64,000 nucleotides of DNA from NCBI RefSeq assembly GCF_000426365.1, contig NZ_AUFF01000001.1, forward strand, positions 682,001-746,000, in the 5' to 3' direction. Under the pieces are notes generated by a model. The model had not been told where the DNA came from. It searched no databases and worked only from the letters and a program-made list of their open reading frames with translations. Made by a program: the position numbers and the translations under genes. Origin of the DNA: Arenimonas composti TR7-09 = DSM 18010. GTDB taxonomy: Bacteria > Pseudomonadota > Gammaproteobacteria > Xanthomonadales > Xanthomonadaceae. Shown here piece by piece: positions 1-9,206 of this stretch. How positions within the stretch are numbered: position 1 is the stretch's first letter; the number at the start of each line of letters is the position of its first letter.

Positions 1-1159
1 AGCCGCCGGTGATCAGCACGACCTTGCCGGCGACGTGGCCGCGCAGGGTGCGGTCGACGAACAGGTCGGGATCGAGATGGCGCTCCCAGTAGTCCCAGAC
101 CCGCCAGGCGTAGGTCTCCAGGTCCGGCAGCGCGATCTTCGATCCCTTCAGCGCCCGCTCGGCATTGCGGGTGTCGAAGCGGGTCGGATAGGTGATGAAG
201 CTCAGCGTCTGCGGCGGCAGCTTCAGGTCGCGCAGCACCATGTTGGTGAAGCGCTTGACCGGCGGCAGGTTGGCCACCGCCCCGCGCACCGCCGGCGGCA
301 CCACCGCCAGCATGCGGGCGTCGATGCGCATCGTCATCTCGGGCGCATGGGCGGCGCGGCAGAAGGTGTTCATCAGCTCGCCGAAGCGCATCGGCTGCGG
401 ATCGACCAGGTGGAAGGTCTGGCCGTCGAGCCCGCGCTTGTGGGCGATGTGGTCCATCGCGTCGGCGACGAAGTCGACCGGCACGCAGTTGATGCGGCCG
501 CCCTCGATGCCGAGCGTCGGCATCCATTGCGGCAGCGCCTTGCGCATCTTCTTGATCAGGGTGAACAGGAAGTACGGACCGTCGGTCTTGTCCATCTCGC
601 CGGTTTTCGAATGGCCGATGACCATCGAAGGGCGATAGATGCGGAACGGCACCTTGCATTCCTTGCGCACGATCCCCTCGGATTCGTGCTTGGTCCGCAG
701 GTAGGGATCCTTGAGGCCCTCGGCCTCCTCGAACATGTCCTCGCGGAACACGCCCGGGTACAGCCCGGCGGCGGCGATCGAACTGGTGTGGTGGAAGCAG
801 CCGGCCTTCATCGCCGCGGCCGCCTCGATCGCGTGCCGGGTGCCGTCGATGTTCGCCAGTTGCTGGGTCGCCGCGTCCGCGGTCAGGTCGTAGATCGCCG
901 CCAGGTGGAAAAAATGCTTCACCTTGCCGGTCAGCGTCTTCATCTGCGCCGCGCCGATGCCGAGTTTCGGCTTGCCGAGGTCGCCGTGGACCGGAACGAT
1001 CCGCTTGCGGTCCCAGCCCATCTTCGCGGCGATCGCCTCGAGCTTGGCTTCCGAGCCCTTGCGCACGAGCACGTACACCTGACCCTTGCGCTTGTCGAGC
1101 AGGTTGGCCACCAGGAAGCGGCCGATGAATCCGGTCGCGCCGGTCACGAAATAGCTCAT
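1..1159 (-). CDS. Fatty acyl-CoA reductase, SDR family (N-terminal part, cut by window edge)
   Basis: This is the first 386 or so residues of a two-domain reductase. The N-terminus has a Rossmann motif GATGFIGR at residues 7-14 and a YxxxK pair (YLRTK) near residue 160, as in extended SDR enzymes. The last visible residues, GKVVLITGG, begin a second, classical SDR domain. The layout and local motifs (FREDMFEEAE, IYRPSMVIGHS, GEMDK, PTRFDTR) strongly resemble the roughly 660-residue fatty acyl-CoA reductases of Marinobacter, which reduce acyl-CoA to aldehyde and alcohol. That resemblance is from memory, not a search. A GGGGA ribosome site precedes the ATG. The acyl-CoA-binding protein gene is divergent 138 bp away, which supports an acyl-CoA substrate. 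The C-terminal half is outside the window. Confidence 0.82.
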   Translation of the reverse strand, partial: MSYFVTGATGFIGRFLVANLLDKRKGQVYVLVRKGSEAKLEAIAAKMGWDRKRIVPVHGDLGKPKLGIGAAQMKTLTGKVKHFFHLAAIYDLTADAATQQLANIDGTRHAIEAAAAMKAGCFHHTSSIAAAGLYPGVFREDMFEEAEGLKDPYLRTKHESEGIVRKECKVPFRIYRPSMVIGHSKTGEMDKTDGPYFLFTLIKKMRKALPQWMPTLGIEGGRINCVPVDFVADAMDHIAHKRGLDGQTFHLVDPQPMRFGELMNTFCRAAHAPEMTMRIDARMLAVVPPAVRGAVANLPPVKRFTNMVLRDLKLPPQTLSFITYPTRFDTRNAERALKGSKIALPDLETYAWRVWDYWERHLDPDLFVDRTLRGHVAGKVVLITGG

Positions 1160-1297
1160 CACGTCCCCCATGCCGGACCGGCCATTGCCGGTCGCCCCGG
1201 TGTACGTTGCCAGAGCGCGCGAACGCTGACAAACACCGCGTTGACCACCCCGGTGACGCGTGCTATCACCGCTGCTTCGCAACAGGGGAATCAGCCG

Positions 1298-1558
1298 ATG
1301 GCCGACGATCTCAAGGCCCGCTTCCAGCAGGCCGCGCAGGATGTCATGAACCTGTCCGAACGCCCGGACAACGACACGATGCTGCGGCTGTACGCGCTCT
1401 ACAAGCAGGGTTCGGAAGGTGACGTGTCGGGCCCGAAACCGGGGTTCTTCGACTTCGTCGGCACCGCCAAGTACGACGCCTGGGCCAAGCTGGCCGGCAC
1501 GGGTTCCGAGGAAGCGATGCGCCGGTACATCGACCTCGTCGCCAAGCTGCGGGGTTGA
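1298..1558 (+). CDS. Acyl-CoA-binding protein (ACBP)
   Basis: An 86-residue protein with the full four-helix ACBP pattern. DLKARFQQAAQDV opens it, the ligand-loop region YALYKQGSEGDV is near residues 28-39, and KYDAWAKLAG with the ending EEAMRRYIDLVAKL is typical. ACBPs bind long-chain acyl-CoA esters in the cytosol and pass them to acyl-CoA-using enzymes. The ATG is preceded by AGGGGAA 8-9 bases upstream, so the longer reading frame upstream is not used. It stands between the divergent acyl-CoA reductase and a TetR gene 10 bp downstream, with which it is probably co-transcribed. Confidence 0.93.
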   Translation: MADDLKARFQQAAQDVMNLSERPDNDTMLRLYALYKQGSEGDVSGPKPGFFDFVGTAKYDAWAKLAGTGSEEAMRRYIDLVAKLRG

Positions 1559-1568
1559 GCCGCGGGGA

Positions 1569-2195
1569 ATGGCCAGGGACACACGCCAGCGCATCCTCGA
1601 CTGCGCCCTGACGATGTTCAACTCGCAGGGCGAGCCGAACGTCACGACCAACCACATCGCCGACGAGCTGGAGATCAGCCCGGGCAACCTGTACTACCAC
1701 TTCCGCAACAAGGACGACATCATCGAGCAGCTGTTCCAGCGCTACGAGGAGCGCATGGATGCGGCGCTGTCGTCGCCGGAAGGCCGGCTGCGCGACCTCG
1801 AGGACATCTGGCTGCAGCTGCACCTGGTGTTCGAGTGCATCTGGGACTACCGCTTCCTGTATCGCGACCTCGTCGACATCCTCAGCCGCAACCGCCGGCT
1901 GCGCCTGCGTTTCGCCCGGATCCTGCGCCGGGCCACCGAAACCTGCACCGGCGGCATCCGCGGCCTGGTCCAGGCCGGGGTCATGCGTGCCTCGGCGGCG
2001 GAGGTCGAAGCGACCTCGACCAACATCCTGGTCCTGGCCACGTTCTGGCTGAACTACGCCAGCGTGCGCGGCGACCGCGACGAGGCCTCGGCGATCCGCC
2101 AGGGCATCGTGCAGGTGATGATGCTGCTCTCGCCGCTGCTGCGGGACGCCGAGCGTGTCCACCTGAACAACCTGACGAAGGCCTACGAGGCCTGA
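1569..2195 (+). CDS. TetR family transcriptional regulator
   Basis: A 208-residue protein with an N-terminal TetR helix-turn-helix: the recognition region TTNHIADELEISPGNLYYHF lies around residues 25-44, followed by NKDDIIEQLFQRYEER. The C-terminal part is alpha-helical and would hold the ligand pocket and dimer face. The ATG is 10 bp after the ACBP stop, with CGGGGA as ribosome site. By position it may control the acyl-CoA reductase/ACBP pair and respond to an acyl-CoA or fatty acid, which is inference only. Confidence 0.88.
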   Translation: MARDTRQRILDCALTMFNSQGEPNVTTNHIADELEISPGNLYYHFRNKDDIIEQLFQRYEERMDAALSSPEGRLRDLEDIWLQLHLVFECIWDYRFLYRDLVDILSRNRRLRLRFARILRRATETCTGGIRGLVQAGVMRASAAEVEATSTNILVLATFWLNYASVRGDRDEASAIRQGIVQVMMLLSPLLRDAERVHLNNLTKAYEA

Positions 2196-2220
2196 GTCGC
2201 GGGTACGGCAAGGGCTTGTA

Positions 2221-2249
2221 TTGCAAGCCAATTCGGGACGGTGTATAGT
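2221..2249 (+). promoter_or_regulatory. Sigma-70 promoter of rpmJ
   Basis: TTGCAA (2221-2226) and TATAGT (2244-2249) are separated by exactly 17 bp. It lies in the gap between the TetR stop and rpmJ, giving a start site near 2256 and a leader of about 40 nt. Confidence 0.7.
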
Positions 2250-2294
2250 CCCGCGTCTTTCCGCCCCACCCTTCACCCATTCCAAGGATCCGCC

Positions 2295-2420
2295 ATGAAA
2301 GTGCTCTCGTCCCTGAAGTCGGCGAAGACCCGCCATCGCGACTGCAAGGTCGTTCGCCGTCGCGGCAAGGTCTTCGTGATCTGCAAGTCCAATCCGCGTT
2401 TCAAGGCCCGCCAGCGCTGA
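2295..2420 (+). CDS. rpmJ: 50S ribosomal protein bL36
   Basis: A 41-residue basic protein starting [17 protein letters not shown] and ending with the L36 signature [14 protein letters not shown]. It is a component of the large ribosomal subunit. The form is the YkgO-like C-minus type: only two cysteines (residues 17 and 30) remain, so the four-ligand zinc site of classical L36 is missing. It is transcribed alone from its own promoter and ends at a strong terminator. It is far from any other ribosomal protein gene here. Confidence 0.95.
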
Positions 2421-2443
2421 GCGCCGGCCCATCGCAGGATCCC

Positions 2444-2476
2444 CGAAACGCCGGCCAATGCCGGCGTTTCGCTTTT
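2444..2476 (+). terminator. Rho-independent terminator of rpmJ
   Basis: A perfect 12-bp stem (2444-2455 with 2460-2471), a CAAT loop and a following CTTTT lie 23 bp after the rpmJ stop. Confidence 0.9.
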
Positions 2477-2615
2477 CCGGAGCCGGCGATCGCGCTTCCG
2501 CGCACGCCGCCTTCGCGGTTCCCGCAGCAGCATGGCGGACGGGTCGCAGCCGGCGCCGGGTTTTGCGATGATGCCCGGCCAAACCCGTCAACCCGATGAA
2601 GCGAGGAGGTGGAGC

Positions 2616-2957
2616 ATGAAGGTGCAGACCCTTTCCCTGGCGTTCGCCAGCGTCCTGCTGCTGCAGGCGGCACCGGTCGCCGCGTCCGGCGATACCCTGC
2701 TCGTCGAACGCGTCCAGGCCGAACCGGCATTCACCCTGCCGACGCGCGGCACCACCATGGCCCAGGTCGAGGCCCGCTTCGGCGCCCCGGCGCGCAAGCA
2801 CGCCCCGGTCGCCGGCCCGAATTCGACGCGCTTCAATCCGCCGATCACCCGCTGGGACTACGCCGACTTCTCGGTGTACTTCGAGCACAGCCACGTCGTC
2901 GACGCCGTGCTGCGCAAGGCCAGCCCCGAAGAGGTCGGGCCGCGCCCCGTCCAGTAG
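2616..2957 (+). CDS. Small secreted protein of unknown function
   Basis: A 113-residue protein with a signal peptide: MKVQTLSLAFASVLLLQAAPVAASG, with probable cleavage after AAS/ASG. The mature part contains TTMAQVEARFGAP followed by a WDYADFSVYFE strand region, reminiscent of the short outer-membrane biogenesis repeats that start with a M..V...FG.P turn, as in SmpA/OmlA-like proteins. I do not recognise the family with certainty. A strong GGAGG site fixes this ATG rather than the upstream one at 2532. The stop codon overlaps the ribosome site of aguA 7 bp downstream. Confidence 0.75.
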   Translation: MKVQTLSLAFASVLLLQAAPVAASGDTLLVERVQAEPAFTLPTRGTTMAQVEARFGAPARKHAPVAGPNSTRFNPPITRWDYADFSVYFEHSHVVDAVLRKASPEEVGPRPVQ

Positions 2958-2964
2958 GAACACG

Positions 2965-3993
2965 ATGTCCGCAAGCCCTCGCTTCCCGGCGGAATGGGAA
3001 TCCCAGTCCGCCGTTCTGATCGCTTGGCCGCACGAAGGCACCGACTGGGCCGACGACCTGGCCGCAGTCGAATCGACGTATGTCGCCCTCGCCGCGGCGA
3101 TCGCCCGCTTCCAGACGGTACTGGTCTGCGTCGCGGATGCGGCCCTGCGCCGTCGCGCCGCCGACCTGCTCGCCGCTGCCGGCGTCGATCCGGCGCGCGT
3201 GCGCTGGTTCGAGGTCGCGTACGACGACACCTGGCTGCGCGACTCCGGCCCGATCACCTTGCGCGAAGGTGAAGGCTTCCGCGTGCTGGACTTCGAGTTC
3301 ACCGCCTGGGGCGGCAAGTTCGCGGCCGGCGAGGACGACCAGCTGGTCGCCCGCCTGCACGCCGCCGGCCTGCTGCGCGGCGAACGCGAGCGGGTCGACT
3401 TCGCGCTCGAAGGCGGCGGCATCGAAACCGACGGCGCCGGCACCCTGCTGAGCACCTGGCGCTGCCTGCACGAGCGCCATCCGGACCTGGATCGCGCCAC
3501 CGTCACCGCGACCCTGCGCGACTCCCTTCGTCAGCAGCGTGTGCTCTGGCTCGAACACGGCTACCTCGAAGGCGACGACACCGACGCCCACATCGACACC
3601 CTCGCCCGGTTCGCCGCGCCCGACGCGATCGTCTTCCAGGCCTGCGACGACCCGCAGGATCCGCATCACGCCGAGCTGCAGGCGATGGCCGCCGAAATCG
3701 CCGCGCTGCGCACGGCCGACGGCAGGCCCTACCGCCTGTTCCCGCTGCCGTGGGCGCAGCCGATCCGCGAAGGCGGCCGCCGGCTCGCCGCGTCCTACGC
3801 CAATTTCCTGATCGTCAACGGCGCCGTGCTGATGCCGGCCTACGGCGACGCCGCCGATGCCGCAGCCGCCGCCGTGATTGCTGCCGCCTTTCCCGGGCGC
3901 GAGGTGGTCGCGATCGACTGCCGGGCCCTGATCCGCCAGAACGGCAGCCTGCACTGCGTGACGATGCAACTTCCCGAAGGCGCACTGGCATGA
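2965..3993 (+). CDS. aguA: Agmatine deiminase
   Basis: A 342-residue enzyme of the peptidylarginine/agmatine deiminase family, which converts agmatine to N-carbamoylputrescine and ammonia in the cytosol. WPHEGTDW near residues 20-27, DDTWLRDSGP around 92, EGGGIETDG around 152 and the histidine-containing HIDTLARF are the family motifs. The nucleophilic cysteine is C331 in the end motif SLHCVTMQLP. Length matches the family. Its stop overlaps the next start as ATGA, so it is translationally coupled to aguB, which performs the next step of the same pathway. Confidence 0.95.
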   Translation: MSASPRFPAEWESQSAVLIAWPHEGTDWADDLAAVESTYVALAAAIARFQTVLVCVADAALRRRAADLLAAAGVDPARVRWFEVAYDDTWLRDSGPITLREGEGFRVLDFEFTAWGGKFAAGEDDQLVARLHAAGLLRGERERVDFALEGGGIETDGAGTLLSTWRCLHERHPDLDRATVTATLRDSLRQQRVLWLEHGYLEGDDTDAHIDTLARFAAPDAIVFQACDDPQDPHHAELQAMAAEIAALRTADGRPYRLFPLPWAQPIREGGRRLAASYANFLIVNGAVLMPAYGDAADAAAAAVIAAAFPGREVVAIDCRALIRQNGSLHCVTMQLPEGALA

Positions 3994-4877
3994 GCGAACG
4001 AATCCTCCGCGTGGCCCTGGTCCAGGACCGCGACCACGGCGATACCGGGGCGAACCTGGCGAACATCGAGACCCGGGTCGCCGAAGCCGCCGCACGCGGC
4101 GCGAAGCTCGTCCTGCTGCAGGAGCTGCACAACGGCGCCTACTTCTGCCAGCACGAGCACTGCGACGAGTTCGACCGCGCCGAGCCGATCCCCGGCCCGA
4201 GCACCGAACGCCTCGGCGCGCTGGCGAAGAAGCACGGCGTCGTCCTCGTGTCGTCGCTGTTCGAGCGCCGCGCCGCCGGCCTGTACCACAACACCGCCGT
4301 GGTCTTCGAAACCGACGGCTCGATCGCCGGCAAGTACCGCAAGATGCACATCCCGGATGATCCGGGCTTCTACGAGAAGTTCTATTTCACGCCCGGCGAT
4401 CTCGGCTTCGAGCCGATCGACACCAGCGTCGGCCGCCTCGGCGTGCTCGTGTGCTGGGACCAGTGGTATCCGGAAGGCGCACGCCTGATGGCGCTGGCCG
4501 GCGCCGAACTGCTGCTCTATCCCACCGCGATCGGCTGGGATCCCGACGACGCCGACGACGAGAAGCGCCGCCAGCGCGATGCCTGGATCCTCAGCCACCG
4601 CGGGCACGCGGTCGCCAACGGCCTGCCGGTGCTCAGCTGCAACCGCATCGGCCACGAGCCCTCGCCGCTGGGCGCGTCCGGCATCGACTTCTGGGGCAGC
4701 AGCCACGTGCTCGGTCCGCAGGGCGAGTTCCTCGCCGAGGCCGGCACCGACGCCGCGGAAGTACTGGTCGTCGACGTCGACCTGCGGCGCAGCGAGCGCG
4801 TGCGCCGCATCTGGCCGTTCCTGCGCGACCGCCGCATCGACGCCTACCAGGACCTGCTGCGGCGGTATCGCGATTGA
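3990..4877 (+). CDS. aguB: N-carbamoylputrescine amidase
   Basis: A 295-residue nitrilase-superfamily amidohydrolase that turns N-carbamoylputrescine into putrescine, CO2 and ammonia. The Glu-Lys-Cys triad is visible: E45 in LLQELHNG, K118 in KYRKMHIPDD and C155 in VCWDQWYPEGAR. HIPDDPGFYEKFYFTPGD is characteristic of the carbamoylputrescine branch. The gene overlaps aguA by four bases (ATGA) and its own end overlaps the TTG start of the next gene, so all three are probably one mRNA. Together with aguA it gives an arginine-derived route to putrescine. Confidence 0.95.
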   Translation: MSERILRVALVQDRDHGDTGANLANIETRVAEAAARGAKLVLLQELHNGAYFCQHEHCDEFDRAEPIPGPSTERLGALAKKHGVVLVSSLFERRAAGLYHNTAVVFETDGSIAGKYRKMHIPDDPGFYEKFYFTPGDLGFEPIDTSVGRLGVLVCWDQWYPEGARLMALAGAELLLYPTAIGWDPDDADDEKRRQRDAWILSHRGHAVANGLPVLSCNRIGHEPSPLGASGIDFWGSSHVLGPQGEFLAEAGTDAAEVLVVDVDLRRSERVRRIWPFLRDRRIDAYQDLLRRYRD

Positions 4878-6088
4878 ACACGCCCGTCCCCGCCGGTTCG
4901 CCCGGCCTGCACGACCAGCCCCACCTGATCGTCGAGCGCGACGGCGTCCGCTACACCCTGCTCGGCACCGCGCACGTGTCGAAGGCCAGTGTCGACGCGG
5001 TCGAGGCCGAGGTCGCCAGCGGCCGTTACGACACGGTAGCGGTTGAACTCGATGCCCAGCGCCACCGGGCGATGACCGACCCGGATGCGCTGGCCAGGCT
5101 CGACATCGTCCAGGTGCTGCGCGAGGGCAAGGTTGCCCTGGTAGCGGCCAACCTCGCCCTCGCCGCCTACCAGCGCCGGCTCGCCGAGCAGCTCGGCGTC
5201 GAGCCCGGCGCCGAACTGCGTGCAGCCGCCGTCGGTGCCGGTGAACACGGCCTGCACATGGCGCTGATCGACCGTGACGTCGGCATCACCTTCAAGCGCG
5301 CATCCGCGAAGCTCGGCTGGTGGGGCCGCTCGAAACTGATGGCCGGCCTGGCGATGAGCCTGATCGACAGCGAAGAAGTCGCCGACGACGAGATCGAGAA
5401 GCTCAAGCAGGGCGACGTGCTCGAGTCGAGCTTCGGGGAATTCGCCTCCGGCAGCCCGCAGCTGTACGAGACGATCATCGCCGAGCGCGACCGCTACATG
5501 GCCGCGCGCCTGCGCGAAGTCGGTGCCGGCGGCGCCCGCGAGGTGCTGGCGGTCGTCGGTGCCGGCCATCTGAAGGGCCTCGCCGGCTACCTGCGCGATG
5601 GCGACGAGGCGCCGGCCGAGCTGCTGCACGCGCTGCGGCACGTGCCCGAGGGCTCGAAGGTGCCGTGGTTCACGCTGGTGCTGGTGGCCTTCCTCGTCGG
5701 CGGTTTCGCCTGGGGCTGGCACCAGGGAGGCATCGAGGTCGCCGGTGAACTGGTGGCGCTCTGGGCGGCGATCACCGCGGTCGGCGGCGCCCTCGGCTGC
5801 CTCGCGGCCGGCGGGCACCCGCTGAGCATTCTCGCCGCCGCGGTGTCGTCGCCGCTGACGCCGCTGCATCCGGCGCTGGCCTCGGGCACCGTGAGCGCCC
5901 TGGTCGAGGCCTGGCTGCGGCGCCCGACCTATGCCGACTTCCTGCAGCTGCGCGACGACACGACGCGCTGGACCGGCTGGTGGCGCAATCGGGTCGCGAG
6001 GATCCTGGTGAACTTCTTCCTGACCAGCCTGGGCACCGCGATCGGCGTCTGGACCGCCGGCGCCCTGCTCGTCGGCCGGCTCGGCTGA
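4874..6088 (+). CDS. TraB/GumN family membrane protein
   Basis: A 404-residue protein of the TraB (pheromone shutdown) family. The N-terminal domain contains the hallmark TLLGTAHVSKASVDAV near residues 31-46, AVELDAQRH, and a later GAGHLKGLAGYL motif, thought to be metallopeptidase-like sites. After about residue 255 come four hydrophobic stretches (PWFTLVLVAFLVGGFAW, the WAAITAVGGALGCLAA region, the SILAAAVSS region and a final VNFFLTSLGTAIGVWTAGALLV), so the C-terminal half is membrane-embedded. The only start that does not cut the domain is TTG at 4874, overlapping the aguB stop (TTGA). Its substrate is unknown. Confidence 0.85.
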   Translation: MNTPVPAGSPGLHDQPHLIVERDGVRYTLLGTAHVSKASVDAVEAEVASGRYDTVAVELDAQRHRAMTDPDALARLDIVQVLREGKVALVAANLALAAYQRRLAEQLGVEPGAELRAAAVGAGEHGLHMALIDRDVGITFKRASAKLGWWGRSKLMAGLAMSLIDSEEVADDEIEKLKQGDVLESSFGEFASGSPQLYETIIAERDRYMAARLREVGAGGAREVLAVVGAGHLKGLAGYLRDGDEAPAELLHALRHVPEGSKVPWFTLVLVAFLVGGFAWGWHQGGIEVAGELVALWAAITAVGGALGCLAAGGHPLSILAAAVSSPLTPLHPALASGTVSALVEAWLRRPTYADFLQLRDDTTRWTGWWRNRVARILVNFFLTSLGTAIGVWTAGALLVGRLG

Positions 6089-6101
6089 GCCGGCCGGGAC
6101 C

Positions 6102-9100
6102 TCATTCGCGGGTCGCGGGCGCGGTTCCACCCGCGCGGATCACCCCGGAAGCCAGCGAACGCGCGACCGCGAGCCGCTCGCTCACCCACAGGTTCAGGTC
6201 GTCGAGCACCGCATAGATCGTCGGCAGGAACAGCAGGCTGACCAGGGTCGAGAACGCCAGGCCGCCGGCGATCGCGCGCGCCATCGGGTAGTACGGCGGT
6301 CCCTCGCCGGCCATCTGCGTCGTGCTCAGCGCGATCGGCACCATGCCCAGTATCGCCGTTCCCATCGTCATCAGGATCGGCCGCAGGCGGTCCCGGCTGC
6401 CCTGCACCAGCGCGGCGGTGCGGTCCAGCCCCGAGCGGCGCAGCGCATTGATGTGCTCGACCATCACGATGCCGTTGTTCACCACCACGCCCATCAGCAC
6501 CAGGATGCCGATGAAGGCCATGATCGTGAACACCGTGCCGGTCATCCAGAACAGCCAGAACACGCCGAAGATCGAGAACACGATGCTCGACATGATCGCC
6601 GCCGGGAACAGCAGGGACTCGAACACCGCGGCCATCACCACGTAGATCATCACCAGCGCCAGCAGCGTCTTGAACATCATGTCGGCGCCGGCTTCGTCAT
6701 TCTGGCGGAAGGCGCCGTCGAAGGCGTAGCGGTAGCCCGGCGGCAGCGTCGCCACCGACAGCACCTCCTCCATCGCCTTGCGCGCATCCGGCAGCGTCGC
6801 GCCTTCGGCGAGGTTGGCCTGGATGTTCAGCGCGGTCTGCCGGTTCTGGCGGAACACCTGGGTCGCCGACGGCCGCACGTCGACGCGGACCACCGACAGC
6901 AGCGGAATGTTCTCGCCGGCCGGCGTGCGCAGGCTGAGCGCCGACAGGTCCTCGATGCCGAACCGCTCGGCACCGTCGAAGCGCACCCATACCGGAACCT
7001 CGGTCTCGCCGCGGCGGAACTCGCGCAGCGGCGTGCCGCGCAGGGCGATGCCGACGTAACGCGCGACTTCCTGGGCGCTGAAGCCGTAGGCGAGCGCGCG
7101 CTCGCGGTCCACGCTGATCGCCAGCTCGGAGTTGGCGTCGCCGGTGTCGACGCGTACGTCGCGCAGCACCGACTGTCGCGCCAGCTGCGGGATCAGCGCC
7201 TCGGCGAGTTCCTTCAGCTGCTCCGAGGAATCGCCGATCAGCGACACCTGGATCACGTCGTTGCCGCCGCCCTGCTGCTGACCGCCGCCCCGGAAGCCGA
7301 CCTTGGCCCGCGCCGACCGCGGCATGCCCTTGCGGATCTCCTCCTGCACCCAGGCCGGATCGTGCAGACCCGAGCCCTCGTTCCGCAGCGTGACGCGGGT
7401 ACCGGCCCAGCCCTGCTCGCTGAACCAGGAATAGACCTGGGTGATCTGCAGGCGCTCGCGGTTCTCGTCCAGCCAGTTCTCGACCCGGCGCACCTCGTCC
7501 GACACCTGGTCGAGCGAGTAGGCGCCGTTCCACTGGTAGTACATCTCCAGCTCGCGGGTGGGTTCCTGGTAGAACATGTCCTTCTGGGTCATCGACATCG
7601 GAACGAAGCTCACCGCGACGATGACCGCGATGCCGGCCAGGCTGGTTCCGCGGTGGCGCAGCGTCCATTCAAGCAACCGCGCGTAGCCGGACTGGATCCG
7701 CGCGATCAGGCCGGTGTGCGCGGTCGCCGCCGGCGGCGTCTTCATCCGCGCCGACAGCATCGGGATCAGGCTGATCGCGACCAGCCACGAGGCCAGCAGC
7801 GACACCGTGATCGTCACCGCGATCTGCAGCATGAAGATCGAGATCTGGTTGGTCTCGCCGAAGATGTTCGGCAGGAACACGATGCAGTGGCAGAGCGTGC
7901 CCGCCGACAGCGCGATCGCGACGTTGCGGGTGCCGACCACCGACGCCCACGTGGGATTGCCGGGGTGTTTCTCGCGCTCCTGGTAGATGCTCTCGACGAC
8001 CACGACCGCGTTGTCGACCAGCATGCCCACCGCCAGCAGCAGGCCCATCATCGTCAGCACGTTCAGTGTGATGCCCAGAAAGTGCATGAAGCCGAGGGTC
8101 ATCACGAAGCAGATCGGAATCGCCAGGCTGACCATCAGCGTCGACGGCCAGTGGCGCAGGAAGAAGAACAGCACCGCGATCGACAGCACCAGGCCGATGA
8201 TGCCGGCCTCCGTCAGCTCCCACAGCGAGCTCGTGACGTTCTCGCCCTGGTTGCCGATGAGAATCAGTTCGATGCCCTCGAACTCCGGCTCCTGGACGAT
8301 CCGGTACATCTCCGCCATCGTCACCTTCGCCGCTTCGACGAGGTTGGCGTTGCGCTCGCGGTAGACGTCCAGGCCGACCGCGGGCTGGCCGTCGAGGCGG
8401 CGGCCGTAATCGACGCGGGCCGGCTTGAAGCGCACGTCGGCGATCTGGCCGAGGCGCAGACCGCCACCGCCGATGACCAGGTCGCGCAGTTCCTGCACGT
8501 CGCGCAGCTCGCCGATCGGCTGCACGCGCAGGCGCCGCCCCGCTTCCTCGATCGTGCCGGCGGACACGGAGAAATTCACCGCCTGCAGGCGGTTCGCGAG
8601 CTCGTTCAGGCTGATGCCGTGCGCGGCGAGGCGGTCGGGATCGATCGCGATCTCGATCTCGTTGGGCGGCGCCCCCGAAATGTCGACGCGGGCGACGCCG
8701 GGAACGCGCTCGAGCCGGCGCGCCATCTGCGACTCGATCAGGTCGTAGGAGCCGACCAGGTTACGGCTGCCGCCCAGGCGCACGCGCAGCATCGGTTCGT
8801 CGGCGGTGGAGAACTTCAGCACCTGGAAGCGCTGGAAGTCGTCGGGCAGCTCGCCGCGGATCGCCTCGATGCGCTCGCGCGCCTCGGAGGCCAGCACCTC
8901 GACGTCGCGGTCCCAGTCGGAGAACTCGATGAAAACGCCGCCGCCGTCGGCACGCGCCGAGGCTTCCATGCGCTTGATGCCCTCGAGCGTCGCCAAGGCC
9001 TCCTCGACCGGCCGCAGGATCCCGCGTTCGACTTCCTGCGGCGTCGAACCCGGATAAGGCAGGTCGACGTAGATGCCGGGAAAGTTCAGCGCCGGGAACT

Positions 9101-9206
9101 GCTCGAGTGGCAGCCGGAACGAGGCGATCAGGCCGATCACGAGCAGCGACACGAAGAACATGATCACCGTCACCGGACGGCGCAGCGACAGCTCGACGAT
9201 GCTCAT
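6102..9206 (-). CDS. RND efflux transporter permease (second of a pair)
   Basis: A 1034-residue inner-membrane proton-driven exporter of the HAE-type RND superfamily. The N-terminal MSIVELSLRRPVTVIMFF segment, LPLEQFPALNFP, PGSTPQEVE and the two repeats of six membrane helices separated by large periplasmic loops are all visible. Length is normal for the family. Its ATG overlaps the stop of the preceding permease gene (ATGA), so the two are made together and may form a heteromeric pump, as MdtB/MdtC do. It is last in the operon with the membrane-fusion protein. It ends 13 bp from the convergent TraB gene with no obvious terminator between. Confidence 0.93.
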   Translation of the reverse strand: MSIVELSLRRPVTVIMFFVSLLVIGLIASFRLPLEQFPALNFPGIYVDLPYPGSTPQEVERGILRPVEEALATLEGIKRMEASARADGGGVFIEFSDWDRDVEVLASEARERIEAIRGELPDDFQRFQVLKFSTADEPMLRVRLGGSRNLVGSYDLIESQMARRLERVPGVARVDISGAPPNEIEIAIDPDRLAAHGISLNELANRLQAVNFSVSAGTIEEAGRRLRVQPIGELRDVQELRDLVIGGGGLRLGQIADVRFKPARVDYGRRLDGQPAVGLDVYRERNANLVEAAKVTMAEMYRIVQEPEFEGIELILIGNQGENVTSSLWELTEAGIIGLVLSIAVLFFFLRHWPSTLMVSLAIPICFVMTLGFMHFLGITLNVLTMMGLLLAVGMLVDNAVVVVESIYQEREKHPGNPTWASVVGTRNVAIALSAGTLCHCIVFLPNIFGETNQISIFMLQIAVTITVSLLASWLVAISLIPMLSARMKTPPAATAHTGLIARIQSGYARLLEWTLRHRGTSLAGIAVIVAVSFVPMSMTQKDMFYQEPTRELEMYYQWNGAYSLDQVSDEVRRVENWLDENRERLQITQVYSWFSEQGWAGTRVTLRNEGSGLHDPAWVQEEIRKGMPRSARAKVGFRGGGQQQGGGNDVIQVSLIGDSSEQLKELAEALIPQLARQSVLRDVRVDTGDANSELAISVDRERALAYGFSAQEVARYVGIALRGTPLREFRRGETEVPVWVRFDGAERFGIEDLSALSLRTPAGENIPLLSVVRVDVRPSATQVFRQNRQTALNIQANLAEGATLPDARKAMEEVLSVATLPPGYRYAFDGAFRQNDEAGADMMFKTLLALVMIYVVMAAVFESLLFPAAIMSSIVFSIFGVFWLFWMTGTVFTIMAFIGILVLMGVVVNNGIVMVEHINALRRSGLDRTAALVQGSRDRLRPILMTMGTAILGMVPIALSTTQMAGEGPPYYPMARAIAGGLAFSTLVSLLFLPTIYAVLDDLNLWVSERLAVARSLASGVIRAGGTAPATRE

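Noticed and set aside
1207-1422. Small frames within and before the ACBP gene
   Set aside because: They overlap the well-supported ACBP frame and show no domain or ribosome site.
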